A stretch of DNA of 64,000 nt, taken from NCBI GenBank assembly GCA_023078685.1, contig JALGAS010000004.1:5270001-5334000 (forward strand), written 5' to 3'. Shown here one piece after another: positions 50,576 to 61,561 of the stretch (position 1 is the first letter of the stretch; every line of letters begins with the position of its first letter). Under the pieces are notes generated by a model. The model was not told the origin of the DNA. It saw nothing but the letters and a program-made list of their open reading frames with translations, and searched no databases. Position numbers and translations under genes: made by a program. The DNA comes from Neopestalotiopsis rosae. Its lineage: Eukaryota > Ascomycota > Sordariomycetes > Amphisphaeriales > Sporocadaceae.

Positions 50576-52868
50576 ATGCAGTCACATCAGCAACCTGATG
50601 ACACCATAACCGCTGCTCATACAGCCTCTAACAAGCGGTCGTTACGAGTAAGTGATTTCGGCACGTCGTCTATAGTTATCTGGTATAGCATTCTTATCGC
50701 CTTACTTGGGCCGAACATAGGTGTTCGACCAGCTTGACTTTGCCACAAACCGTGAAGACGATCTTGAGGAAGGACCCTTATTATTGAGAATTGGCAACAG
50801 CTTCACAGCTCAACCAAGCGACTATCCGCACAATCTTATGGAATCGTTGGATCCTAGACAGACTCCAGGTATCGCAAGTCATGCTGGTGTGACGATTGAT
50901 CTTGAGCTCGCTCAACAGCCGGATTCCCGCAATTCCCAGTATGCAGAGACCTCAGCGCTTTCAAACTCATCCTATGGCCGATCTTTCTCGGTTCCCATCG
51001 ACACAACCTCTTCGGTTCGCCATGACTCCCCTTCAATTCATCAGCGATATTTTGTCAGCCTGGGCGACCACCTGCTCAGTGAAATGGGAGATTTTGCTGC
51101 GCGGGATTCAGACAGGCCCCGATCCGCTCATCTGGACATTGCCGCTCTGACACGGCCCATTACCGCATCGAGTTGCAGAAATGAACCATCTGCTTTTCTC
51201 CCGTGGCGCGCCGAGTTTTCATGGATTCGCGGTCAACTAGTGTACGGGAGCGATCCTGTGGCTACTCGATCTATTCGTACTTTGTCTCGAGCTGGTTATA
51301 TATGCACTGATGAGATCGGTGGTCGTCTCACACATATCTACAACGCTGCTTCCAGCGATGGCCACATTTCCCAAGAATACATTGACTATAGCCAAACGAC
51401 TGGGGCTGGCTTCGTCTTGTTGACTGAGGGCATCATGACCGATGCTATGGAAATATCTTTGCATCGAGGTATCATTGATGAGATGTGGTATGATTTTCAG
51501 GAAAGAGTCATCATTATCGTCGACGATCACTTTTGGCGTACACACGCGTCACAGAGGCCGAGCAAGGAGACTGGATCGGCTGGCTCAAGTAATGACTACC
51601 GCCAGTCGGCCAACTTTCCAAAACAAAGTCGAGTTACAAAAACACGTGGCTCACGAAGAAAGCAACATCATAACAGCCAGCGTGACAGAAGCGAAGACGA
51701 GCATTCTGAAGATGGAAATCAGCGCCGTCCCGAGTCGTATAAGCCTAGGCTTCACCAACACGAACGGCGCGTCGCCTGCCCTTTCTTGAAGAATGATCCA
51801 GATCGGTTTCGGCATTGTTGGGGCATAGGATTCCGCCGGATTTCAGACCTAAAGACGCATCTCAGAGAGAGTCACCATGATTATCACTGCCCTCGCTGTC
51901 TCCAGACATTCACCGTGGAGGCGGAAGCCTTGCACACATGTGTTTCCGGTTACCAAAACAAGGTGTTGTTTCTCACCCGAGAAGCCATGGATAAGATCAG
52001 GATCAAGGCCACCAAGGAGGGCCAGGGACAATACGAGAGTCGCATTTCCAGACAGTGGATCCAGCTCTACGAAATCATCTTTCCCGACGCCGCGCCTCCA
52101 TTCCCAGATCCATTCGTTCAGCCTCATGTTAATAGTAATAACATGGAGCTGCAGAGATACCTTATGGCACACGCCCCGACACTATGGTCATTGGTGTACC
52201 CGATTCTACCAGAACTACCATTTGCTCATCGAAAAGAGATAGAAATCAGGTTTATCGACGCACTTCAAACTTGGTTATCACACACTGGTCATCACTTTGA
52301 GCAGCAATATGGACACGACTGTAGGATCCTAGATAATTCATCTTCGTGCAACGTATGCTTAGCTCAGCACGTCGATGAAATCTCTGGAAGACCCATTATT
52401 GGCTTAAGGCAGAGTTTACAGTCTACCAGCGCAAGACCCATGGTCCCCTACCAACTGCCAGATCCTCGCTCACATGGATTCCATAGTCTTGACTTTGTTC
52501 AACTTGGCAGCAATCATGGCGGCATCGACCCTAGCAACAATGTTTCTACAGATATGTTTGCTGCGGCCGGTGGGTGTTTCGACAATTTACCACAGATGCA
52601 TACCAACTTTGCGGAGCACGACTTCGATCGCGAGACTGAAATGACTGGAGACATTGGTCATTTCCACAATCGCATCACTGCCGAGCACGACCCACAATTC
52701 TCGATGGGCACTGAATTGTTCTTGAACGAGCTTGGTGGACTCTGGTATGCCGGTGCTAGTCAATTCCCAGAGGGAGATGCCGCTCAAGTATTTGATCTAC
52801 CTGTTGACGCAGGCTACGATCCCAATCAAATGGATGCGGACTTCGTTGATTTTGCTGATACGCAATAG
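50576..52868 (+). CDS. C2H2 zinc-finger protein, putative regulator
   Basis: Two exons, 50576-50647 and 50721-52868, give 739 residues. Exon 1 supplies the start (MQSHQQPDD) and joins in phase 0. The first about 350 residues are Ser/polar-rich. A basic SRRKQHH/RRPES patch then leads to a fungal C2H2 array at about 376-430: CPFLKNDPDRFRHCW, FRRISDLKTHLRESHHDYHCPRC split over two fingers, with a closing LHTC. This type, with the CPFxKxDPxR start, is common in Pezizomycotina nuclear proteins of unknown targets. The C-terminal 300 residues include an acidic, Asp/Glu/Gln-rich region that could activate transcription. No DNA site is predictable. Confidence 0.88.
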
Positions 52869-52943
52869 CACTCTGTACGGGGTTTTTGGGGATGTAGGAT
52901 AATCAAGGCGTCTTTGAATATTTGTTCTCATTGAGGAGGGAAA

Positions 52944-52966
52944 GGGGGGGGGGGGGGGGGGGGGGG
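52944..52966. repeat. G23 homopolymer tract
   Basis: Twenty-three consecutive G on the + strand, 75 bp after the stop of the C2H2 gene. It could be a real slipped microsatellite or a sequencing/assembly artefact. Confidence 0.9.
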
Positions 52967-53076
52967 AAGGTCTAGAAGTGGTGGCTAGTAAATGCGTTTC
53001 TGGATATTGTGCGCAAGTACAATTTCGCAGCTGGCGATCATTTTTTTATGTTAAAAAAAAACCAAAAAAAAAAAAA

Positions 53077-53124
53077 TTAACAACGAGGGTTTCCAGCCGT
53101 TGTCGATTTGAGTACTGGTCTATA
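53077..53124 (-). pseudogene. 5S rRNA relic 2 (3' fragment)
   Basis: On the minus strand the fragment reads CCAGTACTCAAATCG, then ACGGCTGGAAACCC and a 3' end CGTTGTTAA followed by T runs. These match TTAGTACTCAGATCG, ACGGCTGGGGAATCCC and GTGTTGTATG of the 58.4 kb gene in the same order. It is shorter and more decayed than relic 1. Confidence 0.6.
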
Positions 53125-54184
53125 GCGCCCAAGTTGTGTATACTTGGCGAAATTGGACCATCTTAGTTGTTTCTCCGTGACACCATAACCTGTAGCTGTA
53201 GTGCTTGCTCCTAGTCTACGGGTGCACGAGCAGCATGCGAATTGGCTCTAGGTACTGCCAAGCTCTGAGCTGCACGCTTTGAGTATTTAGCAAGAAGGCG
53301 AAAGTGCTGCTAAGGTTGTGGTTCTTGGGCACTAGGGAGCGTATCAAGCATCCGGAATTATTGGTTGAAAGCTCGATCTGGCCGCAAGAACCATTGGTTT
53401 AGGATATTGGCCGTCTTTTGGTAGTAGTTATTCTGGGGCAAATTGAATGGCTGTCAGAAATGGCCCTCTCTGGGTCATGCACATTGATGGTGTGTGGTTC
53501 GCCGGACCCCTCGTGACCTGGCTGCAGCCTGTTATTGGTACTGTCGTTTATTTGGCCGCAGCCTGGCGCGATCTACTCATTTTTCCACGATCAGCTTGTT
53601 TTTTGATCCCAAGTGAAAGCCTGGTTGATTTTTGTATAGTGAAAGATTACATTCACGCCCGATATGATTCGGAAGACTCTGGCACAATATGTACAGGCAC
53701 GGAGCCAGCCCGCAATAAGTAACCGATTAATACATCGGCGTATCAAGCAACGGGAGGGCCGGGCAAGGAGGAGAGTAGCTAGACGCTAAATAGCAGCGAT
53801 GAAAAAGACGAAGTTGGATCTAGTGTCGATACTTCAAGTGGCGGAGTTGCAGCTGTCGCGAGCAATATGGCAGGCTCCTCCCCAATTATGCGGCAATCGC
53901 TCGTTCAGAACAGCAAAGACGTATCCATGAAAGGCAAAATGTGCAAAGGCAACCGCATCAATTAGATCACTCCGACAAATAATCATAAGACGGAAGTACT
54001 AGAGAAACAAAACAGAATACATCATCAAAGAACCGGGCCGATCGTCGCCGCCGCATCACGCCGCCGCCCCGGTCCAGCGCAGCGCAACATTTGCTGTTTT
54101 CGCGAATTATTTGCGTCTGACACTGGGCCAAGCGATTGGGATCTCGTCTTGAAGATACGTGAGCAACGTGCAGAATTCCCGCAT

Positions 54185-54595
54185 ATGGATCAGCCAAACT
54201 TCTTTCTGGAAAATTCAGCGCTGTGGTGGGAAACAGAGTATACAGCTGCCGATGTCATCGATCGCCCGTTGAGTGGCTTTGAGGAAGTTAAAAGACTGCA
54301 CGTGGAGAAGACTAACGAACTTGCCTCTTTCAAAAAGAAGCTGACGGAGGCGAATAGGATAAGAATTCGCGTGGCGAGAAACTACTTCAACTCGAGTCGC
54401 GGAGATGAGGAGTCGGCGAATGACTACAGAATTCTCAAATATGCCGAATTACTACTCACTCACCGGATGCCGATACTAGAATCTCAACAAACAATGTTGC
54501 ATGATCTCATGGAGGCAATGGCAAAAGCGTACAGCCAAATAAAGATCTGCAAACGACTTTACAAGCAGCCAGCAGGTCATCTGAGAAAGCGTTAA
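54185..54595 (+). CDS. Hypothetical helical protein, 136 aa
   Basis: Open frame from ATG 54185 (MDQPNFFLENSALWW) to 54595. The frame is open slightly further upstream without another ATG, so an upstream exon is possible. The middle (FEEVKRLHVEKTNELASF, KKKLTEANRIRIRVARNYF) should be alpha-helical and perhaps coiled coil. I recognise no family. Neighbours are a C2H2 gene and decayed DNA, so it may also be a remnant. Confidence 0.4.
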   Translation: MDQPNFFLENSALWWETEYTAADVIDRPLSGFEEVKRLHVEKTNELASFKKKLTEANRIRIRVARNYFNSSRGDEESANDYRILKYAELLLTHRMPILESQQTMLHDLMEAMAKAYSQIKICKRLYKQPAGHLRKR

Positions 54596-55588
54596 TCAAC
54601 TGGAACAGTCATTGGAATTTCAGGAAACAATTTAAGAAGAAGGCCATGCTGAAAAGCGACGCACCCATCACTGGATCTCCGAATCAAGAAAAGGTTCAGG
54701 ATGTCTTGATAGAGACAAAAAAAGAGCCTGGTATGCGAGGCAGTCTTTCGGACACTATAGGAAGGCGAAAATGTCGTGTGGGAAACGTATTGAATGGGTG
54801 TTGACTAAGCGAATAACAAGAACTCATCTGTGTCACGGCCAGGCCACTTGGTCCACTTACCTGCAACGACACGTCAAATTCTGAGTTTCAACACCAGAAT
54901 ACACCAGGAGTCTTCGCAAAAAAACGGTAGCTATTAGTGCGTTTGCCTGGAGTCAGTCACGTAGGCACTTTGTGCGGTTTCCTGGTTAAGTAAATGACGT
55001 GGAAAAAAAGATTATGTAATTTGGGCAAAATAGGTATTCTGTGAATTAATGAAGGCATAAGGGCCGTTTATCCACACCTTATATTTCGTGGCACCATAGT
55101 AAGCAGTTTGTGATGATATGCTCAAAATAAATGAAGTCGGCTCTCATGAAACGACGAAAATATGAATAGCTCCAATTTGAAAATAAACAGAAACCCCCCC
55201 CCCCCCCCCCTTTTTTTTTTCCAAAAACAAAGAAAAAAAATAAATAAAAACAGGTTTTTAGGTATAAATATCATGAAACGGAGTAGGTGGACAGGTATTG
55301 GCAAACCAGCAAAGCTCTCGGTCACCCCGTGTCCCCGGCGTGATCAGATGGAAACCGGCAGCATGGCCGTCTGGCACCATGTCCACAAATCACATCCCCG
55401 TGTCTACATGTGGGTGGCCACCCACAGTAGACAAGGTATTGATTGTCCGAATCATTGAATAGCAGGGTTAGCTATTGCGGTCCTTTCATCGGGCAGCCTC
55501 CAATACTCGAATTCTTCATGGACATCAAAGGTCCGTTCTGTCTGAACTGTATTTCGTCGATGCTATGTCAGGCAAGTATACCTGAGTA
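54596..55588. other. Intergenic with C17T10 run
   Basis: No gene seen. The stretch contains a C17 run (55194-55210) directly followed by T10 (55211-55220), then an A-rich segment. Confidence 0.45.
55194..55220. repeat. C17-T10 homopolymer junction
   Basis: Seventeen C followed at once by ten T on the + strand. Like the G23 run 2.2 kb to the left, it lies in the decayed zone; the copy number may be misread by sequencing. Confidence 0.9.
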
Positions 55589-56784
55589 TCAGTGTACATT
55601 CCGTTGCCTTGGCGGTCGACCTTTCTTCCCCATATTGGAAATTTGATGCTCCTCGAGACCTTTGAAGTCTGCAAACTCCAGCGCTTGTGCACAGTCACAA
55701 CTATAGTTGTGGTCTGGAAATTTTGCTTTGCACGTGGCATGGCGCTTCTTAAATTGATCCCAGCGCTTGATAGTCCGACCACAACAGCATTTAAATGCAG
55801 ACTTGGATGAGAAATGCTTACAGGACTTCATTCTATGCCGTAAGCGGCTCCTTGAGTCCTTGAAAATAAGTCCGCAGCCTGGATCACCCGGCATGCTGCA
55901 AGGAAAGGATAATGTGCAGCAAGGCTTGCCAGTCTCGCGGGTAGGTTCTTGATGATCTTTAAGGCCCTTGGAGGAGAACAGCTTGTTGCAGTGCTCACAT
56001 TTCTCGATTTGTGGTTGTAGAACGCGATTGTCAAGCTCTGTGAAATCTCGAGAATGGTCATTTGGGATGTCGAATAGAGGAGGGAAAGCCTCTGGTGCGC
56101 CAGTCGTATCAGGCGATGAGGAAAAGCATGGTAGTGTAAATGATGGTTGAGTCAGGTTAGAGTCGAAGGCGGGACTTGTTGAGGGCGTTGAAAGGCTGTC
56201 AGTTGCACTTAGCTCAGCAGGTAGAACACTTTCACCGTGGGTGCGGCTAGGCTCAGCTGGCAGCTCTTCCAGTGCGCTCCCCCAGTCGCCAGATCCCTCG
56301 GATTGGTCTTGTGTTGGTAGATCACATCCCTGACAATAAATGAATGATCCCCCCAAATCCCACTCATTTAAGTAATATCCATCGTGATCGGAAATTGATT
56401 GTGTGCGGAACCTGAGTTCCGCACAACGCTCCTGCTAAATGAAAGGTTGTTGGAAGGTAATTAGACCCTTGGCCGCAGGTCTCTTCTTCAATTCGAACCG
56501 ATTATTTCGAGTGTAGTCGAACTAGATACAGCGGGTGGCCTCCTCCCAAAGGTAGGCCAAATCTGTCTGGAGAGGAGAGTGAATTAGCAAGAACCTTCAA
56601 GTATGTCATCGTTGTGGCAAAGACTTACTGTGACAGTTGCGACACTCCTTGATTCGACTGAAACTTGCAAGCCTCCTGCGAGCTGGTGTCGAGAGACAGG
56701 AATCGAGGTGAGCGTGCAAAGCGTGCGGGGTTGGCAGATGTATGCCGTTTTACCAGAGATGGGCCAATTCTGTAGGCCAATCAA
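55589..56784 (-). pseudogene. Decayed C2H2-type zinc-finger gene
   Basis: The 3' part (55589-56356) is open and Cys/His-rich: KCEHCNKLFSSKGLKDHQ, then CGLIFKDSRSRLRHRMKSC, then CCCGRTIKRWDQFKKRH and CDCAQALEFADFKGLEEHQ. Upstream, the same frame continues as smooth protein (FDYTRNNRFELKKRPAAKG; CAELRFRTQSISDHDGYY) but is broken by TAG at 56434-56436 and at 56522-56524. Both could be CAG-to-TAG changes, a CpA-to-TpA step typical of RIP. A good intron (56567-56628, GTAAGT with a CTAAT branch) links this to a further upstream exon, which runs into the CCAAT-rich repeat array, so the true start is unknown. I infer a once-functional gene, now dead. Confidence 0.6.
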
Positions 56785-57190
56785 AAATCATATCGTCTCC
56801 CATCAGCCTCACCCGACGGGCGGCCAATTTGTTTGGCCAATCAATATTCACCGACTCAAAGATTCGTGACGGCCAATTTGTATGACCAATGAATATTTGC
56901 CAAGCCAGGGCTTCGTGACGGCCAATTTTCATGGCTTATAACATGCTCCGGCAAGCAATGCCGAATAACGAGAGCGGTCGATTTCGTGAGCCAGTCATTT
57001 TCAGTTCTCATCCAGCTGCGATGACATACGAACATGAACTCAAAGCGACTGAAGACGGCCAGTTTCTGAAATCCAATTGTCAAGTCCAACCCCACTGTAA
57101 CAGGAATTCCACTGGCAAAGTTGCCTTCGACGGCCAATTTTCTCAACGCTTCGCAATACGGCCAATTTTCATACCCATAATCGATCTCGC
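56757..57190. repeat. Degenerate tandem array of GGCCAATT-containing units
   Basis: At least seven diverged units begin with a GACGGCCAATTT-like core (near 56762, 56822, 56871, 56920, 57056, 57131, 57159). The first three also hold a second GGCCAAT/GACCAAT about 10-12 bp later. Units 2 and 3 (about 50 bp) end with TTCGTG before the next unit begins. The array overlaps the 5' side of the decayed zinc-finger gene. Origin unknown. Confidence 0.65.
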
Positions 57191-57498
57191 GGAGTTGCTA
57201 GCTTAGACTTCCTTCGAGCGCGTAAATGGAGATGTTACGAGGTCTCTATATAATTGAGGGGGGAGTGCACCATCAATGGCTTGTGACCATGAAGCATTAT
57301 CCTGCGTAGCACTGCTGCAAACGGGAAATATATTCAAATCTGTCTCAACTTGGATTGACCCGATTTACCGCGGCCTTAGCACATTTCGGTACGTTCCTCC
57401 ATCGGTATATTAAAGCACATAGCACTTCAGAGCTCAATTAACAGCATTCACTAGTGGCAAAGCGAGCTTGGGGCTCACTTATTCAACTCACAGACGAC

Positions 57499-57777
57499 AT
57501 GTCCAAGTCTACTCATTCAAAAGTCTCTAGCCGAAAGGACTCTAAATCTCAATGGGGCGATCCAAAAATCAAAGTTCCTCGTTCATGGCACAATACTCAG
57601 TTGAGAACCTCCCGACAATCTGCCGTCACAAGTGTTGAGCCACTAGAACGGTGGTTGACCCAGGACAGCCGCGATGATCCTTGGAACTCCTTGGACGCAG
57701 GCTTCTGGCCCGTTGAGTCGTCACACAATGCTGAAGAGGGAGCTGCAAGTAACGAAGCGGCGTGCGGGTCTCAGTGA
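57499..57777 (+). CDS. Hypothetical small protein, 92 aa
   Basis: Open frame from ATG 57499 (MSKSTHSKVSSRKDS) to 57777. A CTAG splice acceptor-like site precedes the open frame (57453), so an upstream exon is possible. The product is polar, with Trp-containing segments (LERWLTQDSRDDPWNSLD) and no signal peptide or membrane span. No family recognised. Confidence 0.35.
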   Translation: MSKSTHSKVSSRKDSKSQWGDPKIKVPRSWHNTQLRTSRQSAVTSVEPLERWLTQDSRDDPWNSLDAGFWPVESSHNAEEGAASNEAACGSQ

Positions 57778-58361
57778 GAGCGTTGACTCTGGTGTTCATG
57801 GCCGTGAAATTAGTAATCCGGCGGCTGAAATATTGTGGGTATCTACGTGAGGGATCGTCGAGGAACTATATAGAGCTCTAGTATAGCAAAGGGAGAGCAG
57901 GCGCAGCCTTGAAATCATTGCGCCAAACTCGTTACCGCTTTCCCTGGCAACTAGTGGTCGAAAACTAGGAATTTGGGTTACTCAGCCCTGAATTTAAGTA
58001 AAAGTACTGCCTTCACTTAAGTAAATGTGCCCAGCGAGAATGATAACTATAATGGATAGGCAGGACATATCAACAGTGACCATCATTAAGCCGGTCTTCC
58101 TCTGTAATCATTTATTTCAGTCCTTTGCACTCAATCTGCAGCCTCTAGCTCGATAAAAACACAAAGTGAGTGTTGAAAAAAAGACAGGACGCACATCGCA
58201 ACGACAACAACCATGATTCAGTATAAAGGAATGGTAGAAGTAAAGCTGCACACACATACATACAGCTGCTGATTCAGTCTTCCACCAGAACAGAACTATA
58301 CCAGTCGTCTCCCTCCCAACTCATGGTACGAAGACAGTGAAAAGTGAGGGCAAAAACAAAA
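57778..58361. other. Intergenic left of 5S gene
   Basis: No gene seen. A 584-bp spacer; its right end carries the pol III terminator of the minus-strand 5S gene. Confidence 0.45.
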
Positions 58362-58480
58362 ACATACAACACCGGGGATTCCCCAGCCGTCACCGATCTG
58401 AGTACTAATCCAGCCGTCTCCAGTTTATCTAGGGCAGAGCGGACGGGATGCCGAGTTTTCTAGAGCGTATGGTCGTATGT
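58362..58480 (-). rRNA. 5S ribosomal RNA, variant type, apparently intact
   Basis: 119 nt on the minus strand. The ends ACATACGAC and GTTGTATGT pair to form helix I. CATCCCGTCCGCTCTGCC is the conserved helix III/loop C segment and GGATTAGTACTCAGATCGG the loop E/box C area. Helix II reads CTCTAG/CTGGAG, different from the common ascomycete sequence as I recall it, yet still paired. A TATTTA element lies at -29 to -24 (58504-58509), where Neurospora 5S genes carry their required TATA-like box. A TTTTTGTTTTT terminator follows the 3' end (58351-58361). Dispersed, heterogeneous 5S genes are normal for filamentous ascomycetes. I read it as functional or recently so. Confidence 0.85.
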
Positions 58481-58503
58481 GCTGGTGAGTGCTGTTACAT
58501 AGG

Positions 58504-58509
58504 TAAATA
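58504..58509 (-). promoter_or_regulatory. TATA-like element of the 5S gene
   Basis: TATTTA on the minus strand, 24-29 nt upstream of the 5S start. Position and base content match the essential upstream TATA box reported for Neurospora 5S genes. Confidence 0.5.
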
Positions 58510-58868
58510 CTTACTATCTCTCCGCTCAACAAAGTGACATTTAGAATAGATCATCATACACTTTAGAGGATCTACTTAGTAGAATACCGGTTCGCAAGGC
58601 TGGCTGAGCTGGCTGGGCTGGTACCCATGGTGCAATAGTAAAACATACCTCAGGGTCTACATATACTGCCAGGGGGCCCTTGCACCACGATGCGGACCCT
58701 TCCATGTGTAGCACCAACAGTCACCTCGCATACCCAACCTATCTCCTAAATACGGGCGACTTTTCAGGTATTTCAACTCCTGTGCCAGACAAGAATTTTG
58801 TTCTGCGTGACTTATCTTTCTTCTTGCCTCCCAGTCATAAAACAAGAATTATACAAATCGTTGCTGAA

Positions 58869-59784
58869 ATGAGCTTCTTCAAAGACGTCGCCGTTGTAAT
58901 TTGTCATGGCTCGTATCATACGCCCGGGCCGTATCAGCCTTTGGTCGATGCGTTAAAGGCTGCCGGCATCGACGCCCACTGCCCTCAGCTTCCAACCGCT
59001 GATCTGAGCAAGCTCAATGTCGGGGATGTCAACAACCCCGACTTTGACCGAGAGCCACCTCCCGGTGGATATCCGCAGGGAGAGGAGGACACCCAAGTCG
59101 TCCTCGATGTTCTCAACCCCTTGATTCAGGACCAAGGAAAGAAAGTCATCATCCTCGGTCACTCGTCTGGAGGTTGGACGGCCACCCAAGCGGCCAGACC
59201 CGAGCTTCAGGCAAAGACTCGCAAGTCCAATGGTCAATCTGGAGGCATCGTCGGTATACTTTACGTCGGGGCATTCGTTATACCGGTTGGGGAATCGATC
59301 ACTAGCTTCTTCCAACCCAAGGATGGCAATTTTGTAACACCACCGTTCATGACGTTCCATGTAAGTTGGATGAAGTTTACTACAAGAACCCAAGATCAAT
59401 ATGAGTGGATGCTGAATTGATGGAAACTTTACCCAGAAACATGGAGGCGCTGGTCTTGGTACAATTGTACAGGCGGACAAGTTTCTGTTCAACGACGTGG
59501 AACCATCCGAGGCCGAAAAATGGTCGCGCGGTCTCACCGCATCACCAATTCTGACCACAAAGCTCACAAACGATGCATATGCGGCCTTGCCTTGTGCATA
59601 CCTCGTTTTGGAAGGTGACTTGACTCTACCAAAGGAGTATCAGGAGGGCATGGTCGCTGCTCAGAGCCAAAAGACTGGTGACTTCACCATTTATCGACCT
59701 CCCGCAGGCCACTCTCCCCACATCAGCTGGACCCAGGGTGTCGTCGAAACCATCAAGGATTTCTTTCTGAAAGCGGAAGCCTGA
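58869..59784 (+). CDS. Alpha/beta hydrolase (AB hydrolase-1 type)
   Basis: Two exons, 58869-59360 and 59437-59784, give 279 residues. The start MSFFKDVAVVICHGSYH carries the oxyanion His-Gly (13-14). The nucleophile elbow is GHSSGG with Ser99; the acid is likely in EGDLTLP and the His in PAGHSPHISW. The protein is cytosolic, without signal peptide. This small family (often annotated as esterase or hydrolase in secondary-metabolite clusters) has unsettled substrates. Neighbours are RNA genes and pseudogenes, with no cluster around it. The open frame extends upstream to 58680, but the family-like start is at 58869. Confidence 0.9.
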
Positions 59785-60558
59785 GCACCTGCCTTGAGAC
59801 GCGCATGATCCGGTCTTTGGAACCTCTGATAGGGCGCGGTTTTTGTTCTTATAGTATGACAGCATTAGTCACAGTACCTTTTAGATGCTTTGTTGCACAT
59901 ATCACCCAAGAGGCGCAAGACATCGTGCTATCATCGAGAAGAGTCTGGCACTACGGAAACAATAAGTATAGTCAGACCAGCCTATTTTGTTTATCCTGTC
60001 GAGTTCTCGAAAAGCCTTGGAATGCTCCTCCGTTGAGGAATTCATGCTTCCGATTATTTTGACCAATGATGATCGTTTGGTGATCCTTAATCTGATGGAG
60101 AACAGAATGAGCCGACGTTCATCGCTGTCCATTGGGCGCCATAAGTTTTGCATGTCACATCGGTATTTGAAATATGTCGATTGAACACAGAAATGACAAG
60201 GTCCTATCCTTGGGCTGGAAAAGCTGGTGACTAAATTGCCACAGTAGGTATGTGCATTACGAATACCGCGACTTAAAGTGTACAATACCAATTATGCCTC
60301 CAGAATGACCTTTGAATTTATGAGTCTTTGCTCGGACGGCCCACTAGTTTCCTCACTTGAGGAAGTCCGAACGCGTAGACATCATGCTCACACACTTCCT
60401 CACTATCCTACTTACCGTATCTTGGATCCTCTTCACGGTCGGCACTGGCCATGATTTGCACATGAAATGCACGGTGTCATTCTCAAGATTGCCATCGCAG
60501 TAATCAGATTCTCCGGGCTAGTCTTTGTTCTCCTTATTTTCTTACGAGTACGACGACC
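59785..60558. other. Intergenic, possibly decayed
   Basis: No supported gene. A 129-codon minus-strand frame (59902-60291) reads like protein in part (WRPMDSDERRLILFSIR) but matches nothing I know. A 39-codon + strand frame from 60384 has a signal-like start and no more. Confidence 0.4.
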
Positions 60559-61017
60559 TCAATGTGGTCCATGTCCTCCACCTCCTCCACCCTCCAAGAT
60601 ACACAGATCGACACTGAATCTATGGGAGAAATCCATTACCGGAGCAGTAGGAGATTGTCCATAGCAATCCTCTACCGTCACTCCCGCATCCCATCGCCCT
60701 GTCGGGTGTGCAGTCTCCAGGGCTTGGTAACCTTTTTTAGGCGGTAAAGCTTTTGCCACAAGAATCAGAAGCGAAAATCCGCCCGCAAGTAGTGCGCTCA
60801 ACGTATAGAGGTCGACTTAACGGTCCTTCGGCAGCCTTTTTAGATCGAAAAGATGTTTGCGAGCGTCCCATAGCACAACAAACCCGCAAAAGTCGATTCC
60901 AGCGGTGCATATTCCGATGGAGATCCAAGCCGTGGTATCCTTATAAATATTAATGGCCAATAGCCAGCGCCTGATGCCAGTTTCAAACTCCTCCAATAAG
61001 GTACATAATGTCGATAC
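60559..61017 (-). pseudogene. Decayed C-terminal exon of a membrane protein
   Basis: A minus-strand exon of 153 codons begins after a CTAATG...TTTTAG acceptor (61018) and ends at TGA 60559. It reads FETGIRRWLLAINIYKD, then a hydrophobic span (TTAWISIGICTAGIDFCGFV), then HLFDLKRLPKDR. There an in-frame TAA (60817-60819) interrupts it before VDLYTLSALLAGGFSLLILV (second span) and a soluble tail ending in a Gly run. A CAA-to-TAA change (CpA to TpA) would explain the stop. No upstream exon could be identified. Family not recognised; a fungal multi-span protein is likely. Confidence 0.55.
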
Positions 61018-61560
61018 CTAAAAGCTAGCATTAGCACTTGGAGCCTGATTGCAAATACACTGAGGTAGCAAACGTCTCCGTATTCGCGATAGTAAAAGTA
61101 GCTATTCCTTTCCTTTTTTCTTCTTCTTTTCCATCTTATACTAATACTAATAATAGTGGAAATACGAAAAAGAAAAGGTTATTCTTTTTCGATATGTCTT
61201 TTCTCTTTCTTATCGAAAAAGGGGTAATCATGAAAAAAGACATACGCTGAAATAGTGGTAAGGGAACTTACAAGCCAGACGACACCTCTCCAGAGCCATA
61301 TCAGGTAGCTCCGGATACGCCTACGGAGTCCAGGAATCATCGCGCTTGTGGGGTCCGCTCAGGATCGTTCAGGGGAAAAGTTCAAATTCAGGCGCGATAG
61401 AATCAAGTCGAGAACGTTCAATAAAGCGTATCTGCACGCCTGGAGAGAAAGGTGAAATGAAGAGAAGAAGCGCATCCGTACGCCTGAAGAGAAAAGGGAA
61501 AGGAAGAAGGTCAGGGTCTGCTTCCGTCACAGACATGTTATGTTCCATGCCGCGATGGTT
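61018..61560. repeat. Spacer with degenerate direct repeats
   Basis: Two imperfect 40-45 bp units, about 61427-61470 and 61471-61512, share GC(A/G)CGCCTG(G/A)AGAGAAA and GAAGAAG. Shorter GAACGTTCAA words recur at about 61402 and 61583. No gene is supported here. Confidence 0.45.
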
Positions 61561-61561
61561 A

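Larger units (their letters stand above)
52869..54184. other. Intergenic region with 5S relic and G23 run
   Basis: No credible gene. It includes an uninterrupted G run at 52944-52966 (23 nt) and A runs at 53053-53076. The 5S relic at 53077 is listed separately. Confidence 0.45.

Noticed and set aside
52940..53080. Possible poly-A-tailed retroelement next to the 5S relic
   Set aside because: Tracts of G and A occur, but there is no reverse transcriptase frame or target-site duplication that I could find.
59902..60291. 129-codon minus-strand frame
   Set aside because: Parts look like protein but no family or splice partner was found; possibly another decayed gene.
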